From: Noviluteimonas caseinilytica
GTDB taxonomy: Bacteria > Pseudomonadota > Gammaproteobacteria > Xanthomonadales > Xanthomonadaceae
Direction: 5' to 3'
DNA length: 64,000 bases
NCBI RefSeq assembly: GCF_018406605.1
Contig: NZ_AP024545.1
Span: 2,294,001 to 2,358,000 of the forward strand
Position numbers and translations under genes: made by a program. The notes under the pieces are model-generated. The model was not told where the DNA came from and made no database searches. It saw nothing but the letters and a program-made list of their open reading frames with translations. Positions 18,019-26,322 of this stretch are shown piece by piece (position 1 is the first letter of the stretch; each line of letters opens with the position of its first letter).

Positions 18019-18046
18019 AAAACCCCGCCGCAACGCGGGGTTTTTT
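18019..18046 (+). terminator. rho-independent terminator after the tRNA remnant
   Basis: AAAACCCCGC/GCGGGGTTTT, a 10-bp stem with a 6-base loop and a T6 tail. It probably ended the original tRNA transcript and now insulates the hybrid kinase gene. Confidence 0.85.
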
Positions 18047-18142
18047 GTTGCCCGTCGCCGGCCGGCGCCGCGACCCGCGCGTGAAATCGACCGACACGCC
18101 GCGCCCGCCCATAATGCCGGCCGCCTCGTCCAAGCCGGCCCC

Positions 18143-20539
18143 ATGAACGCTCCATCGAACCTGCGCTTCCTCGATGCGCCCGGCGAGGTTGCGGCCATGA
18201 TGCGCGCGCACGACTGGCGCACCTCGCCCCTGGGTCCGCCGGAACACTGGCCGCAGTCGCTGCGCAGCGTCGTCAGCCTGATGCTGCGCTCGCAGTTCCC
18301 GATGTTCGTGGCGTGGGGGCCGTCGCTCGGGTTCCTCTACAACGATCCGTATTCGGAGATCCTCGGGACGAAACATCCCGACGCGCTCGGGCGGCCGTTC
18401 GAGGAGATCTGGTTCGAGATCTGGGACGACGTGGGCCCGCTGGCGCGGCGCGCGCTGGCCGGCGAAGCGGTGTACTTCGAGAACCTGCCGCTGACGATGC
18501 TGCGCAAGGGCTACGAAGAGCACACGTGGTTCACCTTCTCCTATTCGCCCGTCATCGACGAGCAGGGCGAAGTCGCGGGCATGTACTGCGCGTGCACGGA
18601 AACCACCACGGGCGTCACCGCCGAGCGCATGCGCCTGGCGCAGATGCAGCGGCTGACGTCGCTGTTCGCGCAGGCGCCCGGCTTCGTGGCGGTGACGCGC
18701 GGGCGCGAGCACGTGTACGAGATCGCCAATCCAGCGTACCTGGCGCTGGTCGGGCGCCAGAACATCGTCGGGCTCTCGGTGCGCGCGGCGTTGCCCGAGC
18801 TCGACCAGAAGTTCATCGACCAGCTCACGCAGGTGTTCGAAACCGGCGTGCCCTACATCGGCCGCCGCGTTCCCGTCGGCCTGCGGCGCGAAGGCCAGGA
18901 CGAGATCGAGGACCGCATCGTGGACTTCGTGTTCCAGCCGATCGCGGACGACGACGGCCGGATCGACGGCATCTTCATCCAGGGCACCGACATCAGCGAC
19001 CGCGTGCGCGCCGAAGCGGACCTGCGCGACAGCGAAGCGCGCTTCCGGACGATCACCAACGCGATGCCGCAGATGGTGTGGTCGGCGCTGCCGGATGGAT
19101 ACAACGACTACTACAACCAGCAGTGGTACGAATTCACCGGCCTCACCGCGGGCACGACGGAAGGCGAACGCTGGGCGGAAGTCCTGCACCCCGACGACCT
19201 GCCGGGCGCGTGGGCGCGCTGGCGGCATAGCCTGGATACCGGTGAGGAGTACGACATCCAGTTCCGCCTGCGCCACCACGCGGGCGACTATCGCTGGGTG
19301 CTGGTGCGCGCGGTGCCCGTGCGCGGCGACGACGGTGCGATCGTGCGCTGGCTGGGCACGGCCACCGACATCCACGAGCAACGCGTCGCGCAGGATGCGC
19401 TGGAACGCAGCGAGCGCGCACTGCGCGAGGCGGACCAGCGCAAGGACGAATTCCTCGCGATGCTTGCGCACGAGCTGCGCAATCCGCTCGCGCCGATCAG
19501 CACCGCATCGCAGTTGCTGTTGCTGACGTCGGATCCCACGCGCGTGCGCATCGCCGGCGAGGTGATCGGACGCCAGGTGCGCCACATGACGGAACTGGTC
19601 GACGACCTGCTCGATGTCTCGCGCGTCACGCGCGGCCTGGTGCACCTGGACCTGGAGACGGTCGACCTCAAGTCGGTGGTCGCCAGCGCCATCGAGCAGG
19701 TGCGCACGCTGATCGAAGCGCGCGGCCATGCCTTGCGCACGCGCCTGCCGCCGGGTCCGCTGTGGGTGCGCGGCGACCGCACGCGGCTGGTGCAGATCCT
19801 GGCCAACCTGTTGAACAACGCGGCCAAGTACACGCAGGAAGGCGGCGAGATCGACCTGGACGCGGAAGCCGCCGACGGCAACGCCTGCGTCCACGTGCGC
19901 GACAACGGACAGGGCATCGACCCCGTGCTCCTGCCGCGAATCTTCGACCTGTTCACGCAGGCGGATCGTTCGCCCGACCGCACGCAGGGCGGGCTCGGCA
20001 TCGGCCTGGCGCTGGTGCGCAGCCTCGTCGCGCTGCACGGCGGTGCGATCACCGCCGACAGCGCGGGCCGCCACCACGGTGCGGTGTTCAGCGTCAGCCT
20101 GCCGCAGGTGCAGGGGCCCGTGTCCGAAGACGTGCGCACCGAGGTGACCGCGCCGCGCGAAGACGCGGTGCTGGACATCGTGGTGGTCGACGACAACGTC
20201 GATGCCGCGAAGACCTTGCAGTCGTTGCTGCAGGCACTCGGGCATCGCGCGCGCGTGTTCCATCGTGCCGGCGACGCCTTCGATGCGATCGTCGCGGCGC
20301 CGCCGCACGTGGCGTTCCTGGACATCGGCTTGCCGGACATCACCGGCCACCAGCTCGCGCGCCGGATCCGTGCGCAACTGCGCGAACGCACGGGACTGCT
20401 GGTCGCGCTTTCGGGCTACGGGCAACCGCACGACCAGGCCGCCTCGCGCGACGCGGGGATGGACGTGCACCTCGTGAAGCCCATCGACCAGGCGACGCTG
20501 CTGGACGTGCTGGCGCGCGCGGGGCAGGGGAAGCGCTAG
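18143..20539 (+). CDS. hybrid sensor histidine kinase with PAS domains and receiver
   Basis: A 798-residue soluble hybrid kinase without clear membrane segments. Order: an N-terminal PAS/GAF-like module (about 10-155), a PAS module (165-290), a PAS with PAC (300-425, MVWSALPDGYNDYYNQQWYE), HisKA with phospho-His 443 (FLAMLAHELRNPLAP), an HATPase domain (ILANLLNNAAKYTQ, VRDNGQGIDP, GGLGIGLALV), then a receiver with phospho-Asp 727 (FLDIGLPDITG). No output DNA-binding domain and no partner gene lie nearby. Its kinase-receiver half resembles the hybrid kinase at 56724. Its stop overlaps the convergent DUF1353 gene by three bases. Confidence 0.93.
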   Translation: MNAPSNLRFLDAPGEVAAMMRAHDWRTSPLGPPEHWPQSLRSVVSLMLRSQFPMFVAWGPSLGFLYNDPYSEILGTKHPDALGRPFEEIWFEIWDDVGPLARRALAGEAVYFENLPLTMLRKGYEEHTWFTFSYSPVIDEQGEVAGMYCACTETTTGVTAERMRLAQMQRLTSLFAQAPGFVAVTRGREHVYEIANPAYLALVGRQNIVGLSVRAALPELDQKFIDQLTQVFETGVPYIGRRVPVGLRREGQDEIEDRIVDFVFQPIADDDGRIDGIFIQGTDISDRVRAEADLRDSEARFRTITNAMPQMVWSALPDGYNDYYNQQWYEFTGLTAGTTEGERWAEVLHPDDLPGAWARWRHSLDTGEEYDIQFRLRHHAGDYRWVLVRAVPVRGDDGAIVRWLGTATDIHEQRVAQDALERSERALREADQRKDEFLAMLAHELRNPLAPISTASQLLLLTSDPTRVRIAGEVIGRQVRHMTELVDDLLDVSRVTRGLVHLDLETVDLKSVVASAIEQVRTLIEARGHALRTRLPPGPLWVRGDRTRLVQILANLLNNAAKYTQEGGEIDLDAEAADGNACVHVRDNGQGIDPVLLPRIFDLFTQADRSPDRTQGGLGIGLALVRSLVALHGGAITADSAGRHHGAVFSVSLPQVQGPVSEDVRTEVTAPREDAVLDIVVVDDNVDAAKTLQSLLQALGHRARVFHRAGDAFDAIVAAPPHVAFLDIGLPDITGHQLARRIRAQLRERTGLLVALSGYGQPHDQAASRDAGMDVHLVKPIDQATLLDVLARAGQGKR

Positions 20540-21147
20540 GCCGGCGGCCCCGGCACCGCGTGCGAATCCCCGAACCTGCAGTAATCGCTGCGCGGGTCGA
20601 TCGGCGGATCCTTGCGGCCCTGCGCCTTCAGCGCCGCGCGCATCTGCGGCCACGTCATGTTGCCTTCCGGCAGCATGCCGCCGTTGAAGCGCAGTTCGCC
20701 GCGGGCGCGGTCCTGCGCATTCCTGTTCCATGCACTCGCGCCGCCCACGCGCACGCCGCGATACACCGCGCGGCGATCCAGCCAGCCGACGTTGCTTTCC
20801 TTCATCGCGATGACCAGCAGGTTGTCGGCCTGGTCGCGCGTGCAGCGCTGCGACCAGTACAACCAGTCGTGGATCACCGCCGCGCGCGTGTACGTGCCGT
20901 TCTTGTGGATCAGCGACTGCAGCGCGGGCGGGATGCTCGCCTTGTCGTGCACGAAGCCGCTCGGGACGATGATCCACACGCCCGACTGGCCGATCTCCCA
21001 GCGCAGGGGCGGGGAGGTGATCGTCCAGTTCTGGCCGTCGGCGAATTCCATTTCGCCGGAAGGGTTGGGCGGGGCCTGTGCGAAAACATCGGCGCAGGCC
21101 AGCAGGCCGAGCCACAACAGGCAGGCGATTCCCTGGGTGCGTGTCAT
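20536..21147 (-). CDS. secreted DUF1353 protein
   Basis: A 203-residue protein with a signal peptide (MTRTQGIACLLWLGLLACAD, cleavage near VFAQA). The body matches DUF1353, a family also found in phages: VPSGFVHDKASIPPALQSLI, RAAVIHDWLYWSQRC, ADNLLVIAMKESNV. The HDWLYW motif suggests a metal or catalytic site but the activity is unknown. GGGAG lies eight bases before the ATG. Confidence 0.82.
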   Translation of the reverse strand: MTRTQGIACLLWLGLLACADVFAQAPPNPSGEMEFADGQNWTITSPPLRWEIGQSGVWIIVPSGFVHDKASIPPALQSLIHKNGTYTRAAVIHDWLYWSQRCTRDQADNLLVIAMKESNVGWLDRRAVYRGVRVGGASAWNRNAQDRARGELRFNGGMLPEGNMTWPQMRAALKAQGRKDPPIDPRSDYCRFGDSHAVPGPPA

Positions 21148-21242
21148 CGAGCGACTCCCGGCGTGGCGTGCATGCATGCAACCAAGGGAACGCCGGCATG
21201 CACCGGCGTCGGCCACGCCGTCGCAGCGGACGGCGCGGTCGG

Positions 21243-22865
21243 TTACTGCACGCCTTCGATCACGCGGATCGCCGTGGCGGCCTTGTCCGGCGGCTGCGCC
21301 AGCGCCATCGAGTAGAGGCGCTGGACGAACGCGCACTGCTGCGGCGTGGTCCAGTCGCGCCACGACTCGGGATGGCCCTGGCGCATGCGCGCGGAGAATT
21401 CGGTGCGGATGGCGATGTCGGCGTCCCGCGCCATGTTGGCGTCGAACGACGCGCGCGGTGCATTGGCGGGAATGGCGGCCATCAGGTCCGCGAGCGCTTC
21501 GAGCCTGCGCCGCTTGGTGTCCGGATCCGGCGTGCCCTGCGCGGCATCCACCAGCGCGACGCACACGTTGGGGTTGCGCCCGTCGATCCCCTCGCCGTAC
21601 AGGCCGAGCATCTGCGTCGCCCATCGCAGCAGCGCATCGTCGGGCGCATGCGACATCGCGAACGCGCGCGCCTCGGTGTTCATCGCATCGCTCGCCGGCG
21701 CGAGGCTGCGACCCTCGCGCTGTGCGGCGCGCAAGGCTTGGGCGTGGCGCAACGCCGGGCCGGGCGAGGCCACCGCGTAGGCGAGATACAGCCTTCGCGC
21801 ATCGCCCTCGGCGCCATCCCGCCGCAACATGTCCGCCATCACCAGCTCTGCGCGTCCCGGCGTCGCGCCGGCGTCGTTGACGACGCGCAGCGCAACGCCT
21901 TCGTCGACCAGTTCCACCGCCCCGATCCACTCCATGCTGTCCGGCGATGTCGTGGAGCGCTTGGCGAGCAACGCTTCGCTGAACCCCGCGCCTTTCAGGA
22001 TGGCCTGCGACGGCGCTTCGGTCAGGGCGAGGCCCGCGTCCTGCCATTCCTTCGGCATGTCGCCGGAGCCGCGCGCCTGGTGCAGGCCGATCGCGCCGCT
22101 GATGCCCATCTCGCGCGTCGGCGACGCCGCCCACAGCAGGACGCACGCACTGGCGCATTCGCGATCGACGCGCACGCGCAGGTCGCGCGACTGGATGACG
22201 GCCGCGACCTTCAGGGCGTCGTCGACGAGGCCGCCGGGGCTGTCGATCTCGATGGTGGCCAGGTGCGGCGCGCGCGCGAGCAGCGCGTTGAAGTCGCGGG
22301 CGAAATCGCCGGCGATGTACCCCTTGATCTGCACCACGTCCCCGGCGGCGTTGAGCACCATCGACGCGTTTTCGTTTTCATGGCGCGCGCGATCCACTTT
22401 CGCGCGTTGCCGCATCAACCCCGCGCTCATCAGGCTCGTCGCGACGAACAGCAGGACGCCGACGGCCAGCGGCAAGCGCATGCCGCCTCGCTCGGCGGCG
22501 CGGCGCATCGCAACGGCCAGCAACGCGACCGCCAGCACGCCCGCCACGACGATCAGCGCGATCTGCGCGCCCATCGAGCGCAACGGCGTCGGCAACGCGT
22601 CCGCGAACACCGCCGACGGCACGCCCACCCCGATCGCCATGAACGCCACCACGCCCGCGCCCGCACCCGCGGCCCATCCCCAGGGATGGCGCGTCGGACG
22701 CGCCTTGCGTTCCCAGCGTGCGCCGAGCGATGTCCAGCGCGCTTCGCCGGGCTTCCACGACATCGTGGTGACCCCATGCTGGCCCTTGTCGAAGGCCTTG
22801 CGCACCTCGTCTTCCGCGAGCGGACCCAGTTGGCCCGCCGGTGTCTGCAGGTAGATCGCGTCCAT
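21243..22865 (-). CDS. GYF-domain membrane protein with ClpP/SppA-like protease domain
   Basis: A 540-residue protein. Residues 1-50 are a GYF_2-type adaptor (IYLQTPAGQLGPLAEDEVRK, TTMSWKPGEARWTSLG). Three hydrophobic segments follow (about 60-150). The next part, near 180-300, reads like a ClpP/crotonase-type serine protease (ATIEIDSPGGLVDDALKVAA, RVDRECASACVLLWAA with the likely nucleophile Ser, ISGAIGLHQAR). The last 240 residues are helical and unassigned. Two bases separate it from the upstream RDD-GYF gene, so they form an operon and probably a membrane complex. Confidence 0.75.
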   Translation of the reverse strand: MDAIYLQTPAGQLGPLAEDEVRKAFDKGQHGVTTMSWKPGEARWTSLGARWERKARPTRHPWGWAAGAGAGVVAFMAIGVGVPSAVFADALPTPLRSMGAQIALIVVAGVLAVALLAVAMRRAAERGGMRLPLAVGVLLFVATSLMSAGLMRQRAKVDRARHENENASMVLNAAGDVVQIKGYIAGDFARDFNALLARAPHLATIEIDSPGGLVDDALKVAAVIQSRDLRVRVDRECASACVLLWAASPTREMGISGAIGLHQARGSGDMPKEWQDAGLALTEAPSQAILKGAGFSEALLAKRSTTSPDSMEWIGAVELVDEGVALRVVNDAGATPGRAELVMADMLRRDGAEGDARRLYLAYAVASPGPALRHAQALRAAQREGRSLAPASDAMNTEARAFAMSHAPDDALLRWATQMLGLYGEGIDGRNPNVCVALVDAAQGTPDPDTKRRRLEALADLMAAIPANAPRASFDANMARDADIAIRTEFSARMRQGHPESWRDWTTPQQCAFVQRLYSMALAQPPDKAATAIRVIEGVQ

Positions 22866-22867
22866 GG

Positions 22868-23644
22868 TTACAGCGCGCGAAGGAGGATGAAACCTCCCAC
22901 GATCGTGATGATGCCGAGGCAATACAGCGCAACCTGGCCCGAGCCCTGCGGGCGGTGCGTCACCACCCACGGTTGATCCTTGTCCCACGCGGTCACGCCC
23001 TGGTCGCTGAGGCGCGAGTACGCGAAGGCATGCGTGAACAGCGCCACCAGCGGAATCCCCAGCCCCATGCCCTTGAGGAACACGCCGACCTCGCGGTTGA
23101 GCGCGGCCATGATCCCGATCGGCCGGCCGTCCTGCCGCGTGACGCGCACGCCGAAGACCCACTTGCCGATGGTGGAACCGCTCGTGCCGAGCAGCAACGC
23201 GGTGATCGGCAACACGAGCGCGCACGTCGCGATGCCCGAGACGATGGAATTATCGACCAGCGGCGAGGCGAACACGGTTTCATACAACTGCGTGCTGATG
23301 CCGGCCATCGCGAACGCAGTCACCAACCACGCCAGCGCACCCAGCACCAGCACATCCAGCGAGCGCGCGAAGTAGCGGCGCCACGGCGAAGGCGTCGTGT
23401 CCTGCCAGCCGTCGTCGCTCACCGCCAATGTCGGCGGCACCACGACGCGCGGCGGGAATCCCGGCACGTCCGAGGGCGGCTCCGACGCCAGGGCGGAGTC
23501 GCGGAACGGCACCCAGTCGGGCATGCCTTCGGTGCGCACCAGCGCGTCGTCGTCGAGCAACCCCGTCCAGCGCAGGTAGGCGATGTCCGCCCGCGTGCGG
23601 GCCTCGGCGTTCCCGTCGACCAGCACGTACCAGATCTCGCTCAC
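22868..23644 (-). CDS. GYF- and RDD-domain membrane protein
   Basis: A 258-residue protein starting with GTG after a G-rich site. Residues 1-55 form a GYF_2 domain (EIWYVLVDGNAEARTRADIA, EGMPDWVPFRD). From about 105 on comes an RDD domain with membrane segments (WRRYFARSLDVLVLGALAWL, GSTIGKWVFGVRVTRQDGRP). RDD proteins are membrane proteins of mixed roles. Pairing with a second GYF protein in the same operon suggests both bind the same proline-rich partner. Confidence 0.8.
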   Translation of the reverse strand: MSEIWYVLVDGNAEARTRADIAYLRWTGLLDDDALVRTEGMPDWVPFRDSALASEPPSDVPGFPPRVVVPPTLAVSDDGWQDTTPSPWRRYFARSLDVLVLGALAWLVTAFAMAGISTQLYETVFASPLVDNSIVSGIATCALVLPITALLLGTSGSTIGKWVFGVRVTRQDGRPIGIMAALNREVGVFLKGMGLGIPLVALFTHAFAYSRLSDQGVTAWDKDQPWVVTHRPQGSGQVALYCLGIITIVGGFILLRAL

Positions 23645-23754
23645 GCCCCCGTTCCCCTGTCCCCGATCCCCGGCCGTGATGGTAGCGCGACGGTCCCGTT
23701 CGCGAACTGCAATCGCATTCACGGATCGGGCGAGCAGCGCGTAGCAAAGCGCGG

Positions 23755-23783
23755 TTGGCAAGCGGCAGTGACTCGGATAAAAA
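23755..23783 (+). promoter_or_regulatory. putative pilin promoter
   Basis: TTGGCA and TAAAAA separated by 17 bases, about 30 bases before the pilin ATG. A sigma-54 site, common for pilA genes, was looked for and not found in a good form. Confidence 0.4.
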
Positions 23784-23813
23784 ATCGCATCGCCAAAACC
23801 CCGGGGGAGTTCC

Positions 23814-24272
23814 ATGAAGAAGCAGGCCGCAGGTTTCACCCTGATCGAGTTGATGATCGTGGTCGCGATCATCGCGATCCTCGCCGCCATCGCGATCAGC
23901 CAGTACCAGGATTACGTGATCCGCTCGCAGGTCTCGGAAGGCTCGTCGCTCGCCGACGGCGTCAAGACCGCGGTGGGTGAGTTCGTCAACAACCGTGGCT
24001 ACTACCCCGCCGCCAACTCGTCGGCCGGCATCGCCACCGCCGCGTCGATCAAGGGCGAATACGTCAGCGACGTCAACGTCGGCACCACCACCGGCGTGAT
24101 CATCGCCACCTACGCCGGTTCCAAGGCCAACGCCAAGCTGTCCACCGCGCCGGCGAAGTCCTTGTCGTTCTCGGCCGTCCGCAACGCCGGCAGCCTGGAA
24201 TGGCACTGCAAGAGCGCCACGCTCCCGCAGAAGTGGTGCCCGAGCTCGTGCGCCTGCAGCGGCGCGCCCTGA
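23814..24272 (+). CDS. type IV pilin (major pilin-like)
   Basis: A 152-residue prepilin. The leader MKKQAAG is cut before Phe 8 by prepilin peptidase; FTLIELMIVVAIIAILAAIA is the N-terminal helix with the essential Glu at mature position 5. The C-terminus has a cysteine-rich end (WHCKSATLPQKWCPSSCACS), so a disulphide-bonded D-region is likely. GGGGGAG lies before the ATG. It stands alone, as major pilin genes often do, and is followed by a terminator. Confidence 0.92.
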   Translation: MKKQAAGFTLIELMIVVAIIAILAAIAISQYQDYVIRSQVSEGSSLADGVKTAVGEFVNNRGYYPAANSSAGIATAASIKGEYVSDVNVGTTTGVIIATYAGSKANAKLSTAPAKSLSFSAVRNAGSLEWHCKSATLPQKWCPSSCACSGAP

Positions 24273-24304
24273 TCGGCAGCTTCCGCAGCCACGGTTGGAA
24301 AAGA

Positions 24305-24334
24305 CGAGCCCCGCGAATGCGGGGCTTCGTTTTC
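24305..24334 (+). terminator. terminator after the pilin gene
   Basis: AGCCCCGC/GCGGGGCT stem with a 4-base loop followed by TCGTTTTC, 30 bases after the pilin stop. Confidence 0.75.
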
Positions 24335-24339
24335 CTGCG

Positions 24340-24996
24340 TCATTCGCGAATCAGGTAGGTCAGGATCGCGACCCGATCGTCTCCGCTGCTCCCGAACTCG
24401 ACGGCGGGTTCGCCGATCTTTGCGGAGCGATACCAGGGTTCTTCGTGCATGCGCCAGATCACGTCCTGCCATCGCTCCACGGCATCCGGTGTCTCCTGCG
24501 GCGTCCGGCTCACCGCGAGCACCTCGCACATCGTGGATCGACATTCCATTCGGACGGTGACCACCAGGCGGGCGTCCTGCTGCCTGGAGAGGTAGTCACG
24601 CAGGTGGCCTTCGACGAAGTCGGCCCACTCGGCGTCCCGCTTCTCCGCCATGAAGGCGACGTGGTTTTCGCGGCCCATCGTCGTGGGAATCGGAATGCCG
24701 TTGGCCGCCGTGGGATCCAGATAGTCCGCGATGACGGATTCCGGCGGGGACAGCGCGGGTTCGGAACGTGGCGGGATCGACGATGCAGTCGCTGGCGGAG
24801 CGGCGCCGCCATCGCGCGATGCAACGTCACCTGCCTCGGGCAGCGGCGTGCGGGATCCGGACGTCGTGGAGGCCGCAGCCTCCGTTGTTGCGTCGTGCAC
24901 GTCCGCCGAAGGATGGGGCTCCCGCGCGCAGGCCGCCAGGCAGAACACCGGCGCGATGCATCCGAGTGCCAGGACCTTCCATGCGGACGTTTTCAT
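24340..24996 (-). CDS. putative lipoprotein
   Basis: A 218-residue protein with a lipoprotein signal (lipobox LAAC, Cys near 23). It then has an Ala/Ser/Pro-rich linker of about 60 residues and a compact domain of about 120 residues (FVEGHLRDYLSRQQDARLVV, MECRSTMCEVLAVSRT) with two cysteines spaced CRSTMC. This looks like a small periplasmic domain held by a disulphide. No family assigned. Confidence 0.7.
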   Translation of the reverse strand: MKTSAWKVLALGCIAPVFCLAACAREPHPSADVHDATTEAAASTTSGSRTPLPEAGDVASRDGGAAPPATASSIPPRSEPALSPPESVIADYLDPTAANGIPIPTTMGRENHVAFMAEKRDAEWADFVEGHLRDYLSRQQDARLVVTVRMECRSTMCEVLAVSRTPQETPDAVERWQDVIWRMHEEPWYRSAKIGEPAVEFGSSGDDRVAILTYLIRE

Positions 24997-25093
24997 CCAT
25001 CCTCCGGCGTTGTCCGATTCGTCATCGCGCGGACGCTACAACGTCGCCCTGCGCCCGGTGCAATCCTGCACCCCGCCGACCGGGAGTGAGTGA

Positions 25094-25411
25094 ATGACGC
25101 CGAACGAGTGGCACCGCATCGTGGAAGCCCGGGATCTCCAGGACGTCCCGCGCCTGGTCCTGGCGACCAACGCCGCCGGGGAGGCGTTCTGGATCCTGGA
25201 TGCGCGCTCCACCGGCGACTTCGATCCGGATTCTCCGATCTACACGCTCCACGACGCGGGCCACCGGCTGGAGGAAGCCCTCGCACGCTTCGCGCTGCAC
25301 GGCGCCGACCCGGCATCGCTGCCGCCCTTCGGCTGCATCCCCGTCGCGCACGTGCTGTTCGACGAAACGCGGCGCGAGGCGTTGAAGCTCACCAGCCCGC
25401 CGATCACCTGA
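25094..25411 (+). CDS. small hypothetical protein
   Basis: A 105-residue soluble protein with GGGAGTGA just upstream. The sequence (PRLVLATNAAGEAFWILDAR, SPIYTLHDAGHRLEEALARF) has regular alpha/beta character and good codon use, so it is a real gene, but I do not recognise it. It runs towards the DUF2950 gene; their ends are one base apart. Confidence 0.6.
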   Translation: MTPNEWHRIVEARDLQDVPRLVLATNAAGEAFWILDARSTGDFDPDSPIYTLHDAGHRLEEALARFALHGADPASLPPFGCIPVAHVLFDETRREALKLTSPPIT

Positions 25412-25412
25412 C

Positions 25413-26312
25413 TCACTGCGCCGACGCAGGCACCTCGCTCCAGCTGCTGTCCGGATCGAACGCTTTCATCGACTTCGCCTGCGCTTCGCCGCCCGGCCCG
25501 AGGTCCTTCTGGAACAGCGTGCCGTCGTGGCTGATCATGAAACTCATCACGCCGGTGTCGTCGTACTTCGCGGGCCAAGCGATCAGTGCGAAACCGCGGC
25601 TCATGTTGTCGCCGAGCTTGTAGTTGTACGCGCCGCCCGGTGCCGACGGCCCCTGTGCTTCCAGGATGCGGAAGTGATAGCCGTGCCAGTCGCTGCCCGG
25701 CGTGGCATCGCCGAACAGCGGGCCGAGCGGGCTGATTTCGCCGCTGTCGTCTTCGGCCCAGTACAAACCGTCGTGCTTGCCGTCGGTGCTGAAGAACTTG
25801 CGCGCGTACTCCATCACGCCGTCGCCGTTGCGATCTTCTTCGGCGTAATCCATCTGCGCGTCGTGGTAGGCCTTCGCGGCTTCGATCGCAGCGTCTTCGT
25901 TGCGGCCGATGCGGCGAACGCGGATTTCATCGGCGGCGGCGCGCGTGTCGAAATGCCAGCCCTTCGCGTCCTTCGCCAGCGGGATGGGCAGCGTCCACGT
26001 CGTGTTGGTGCCGACCACCAGGTGCGCGGTGCCGTCGCTCCCGGTCTGGATCGCGTGCTTCTCGCCGTAGGCCTTGAGGAACGCGTCGACGTCCGTGCGT
26101 TCGACGCCTTCGATGGGAATGAACGTGCGCCAATCCTTGCCGAGCAGCGCGGCCAGTTTCGCCTGGTCGGCCTTCTGCGTGCCGAGTGCATCGACGAACG
26201 CCTGCGCGGCGGCGTCGGTGGTGGGGTAGGCCTGCTGCGCGAAGGCGGGCGTGCAGGCGAGGGCCGCCATCAACAGCAGCGTGCGGGGAATGCGAAGCGC
26301 GGCGTGATGCAT
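25413..26312 (-). CDS. DUF2950 secreted protein
   Basis: A 299-residue protein with a signal peptide (TLLLMAALACTPAFA). The body has the DUF2950 features: YPTTDAAAQAFVDALGTQKA, FDTRAAADEIRVRRIGRNED, AKAYHDAQMDYAEEDRNGDG and ALIAWPAKYDDTGVMSFMIS. Function unknown. It lies 10 bases after the DUF3300 gene, a pairing often seen, so the two likely act together in the envelope. GAGGAG precedes the ATG. Confidence 0.88.
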   Translation of the reverse strand: MHHAALRIPRTLLLMAALACTPAFAQQAYPTTDAAAQAFVDALGTQKADQAKLAALLGKDWRTFIPIEGVERTDVDAFLKAYGEKHAIQTGSDGTAHLVVGTNTTWTLPIPLAKDAKGWHFDTRAAADEIRVRRIGRNEDAAIEAAKAYHDAQMDYAEEDRNGDGVMEYARKFFSTDGKHDGLYWAEDDSGEISPLGPLFGDATPGSDWHGYHFRILEAQGPSAPGGAYNYKLGDNMSRGFALIAWPAKYDDTGVMSFMISHDGTLFQKDLGPGGEAQAKSMKAFDPDSSWSEVPASAQ

Positions 26313-26322
26313 GGCGAACTCC

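Larger units (their letters stand above)
17773..18142. other. gene-free spacer at the island boundary
   Basis: This 370-base stretch holds the tRNA remnant and its terminator. The 180 bases left of the remnant are A/T-richer than their surroundings (for example AAAATAATCTAAAAATAC) and contain no gene I can support. Confidence 0.6.

Noticed and set aside
17664..18155. Minus-strand open frame containing WCPGEDSNQH
   Set aside because: This peptide is the antisense translation of the tRNA 3' end, not a protein. It helped to spot the tRNA remnant.
18017..21199. A 1060-codon open frame on the minus strand across the hybrid kinase gene
   Set aside because: It is the mirror of the strongly biased kinase gene: low-complexity, rich in Arg/His/Ala and without any domain. 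The plus-strand kinase has complete domains in order.
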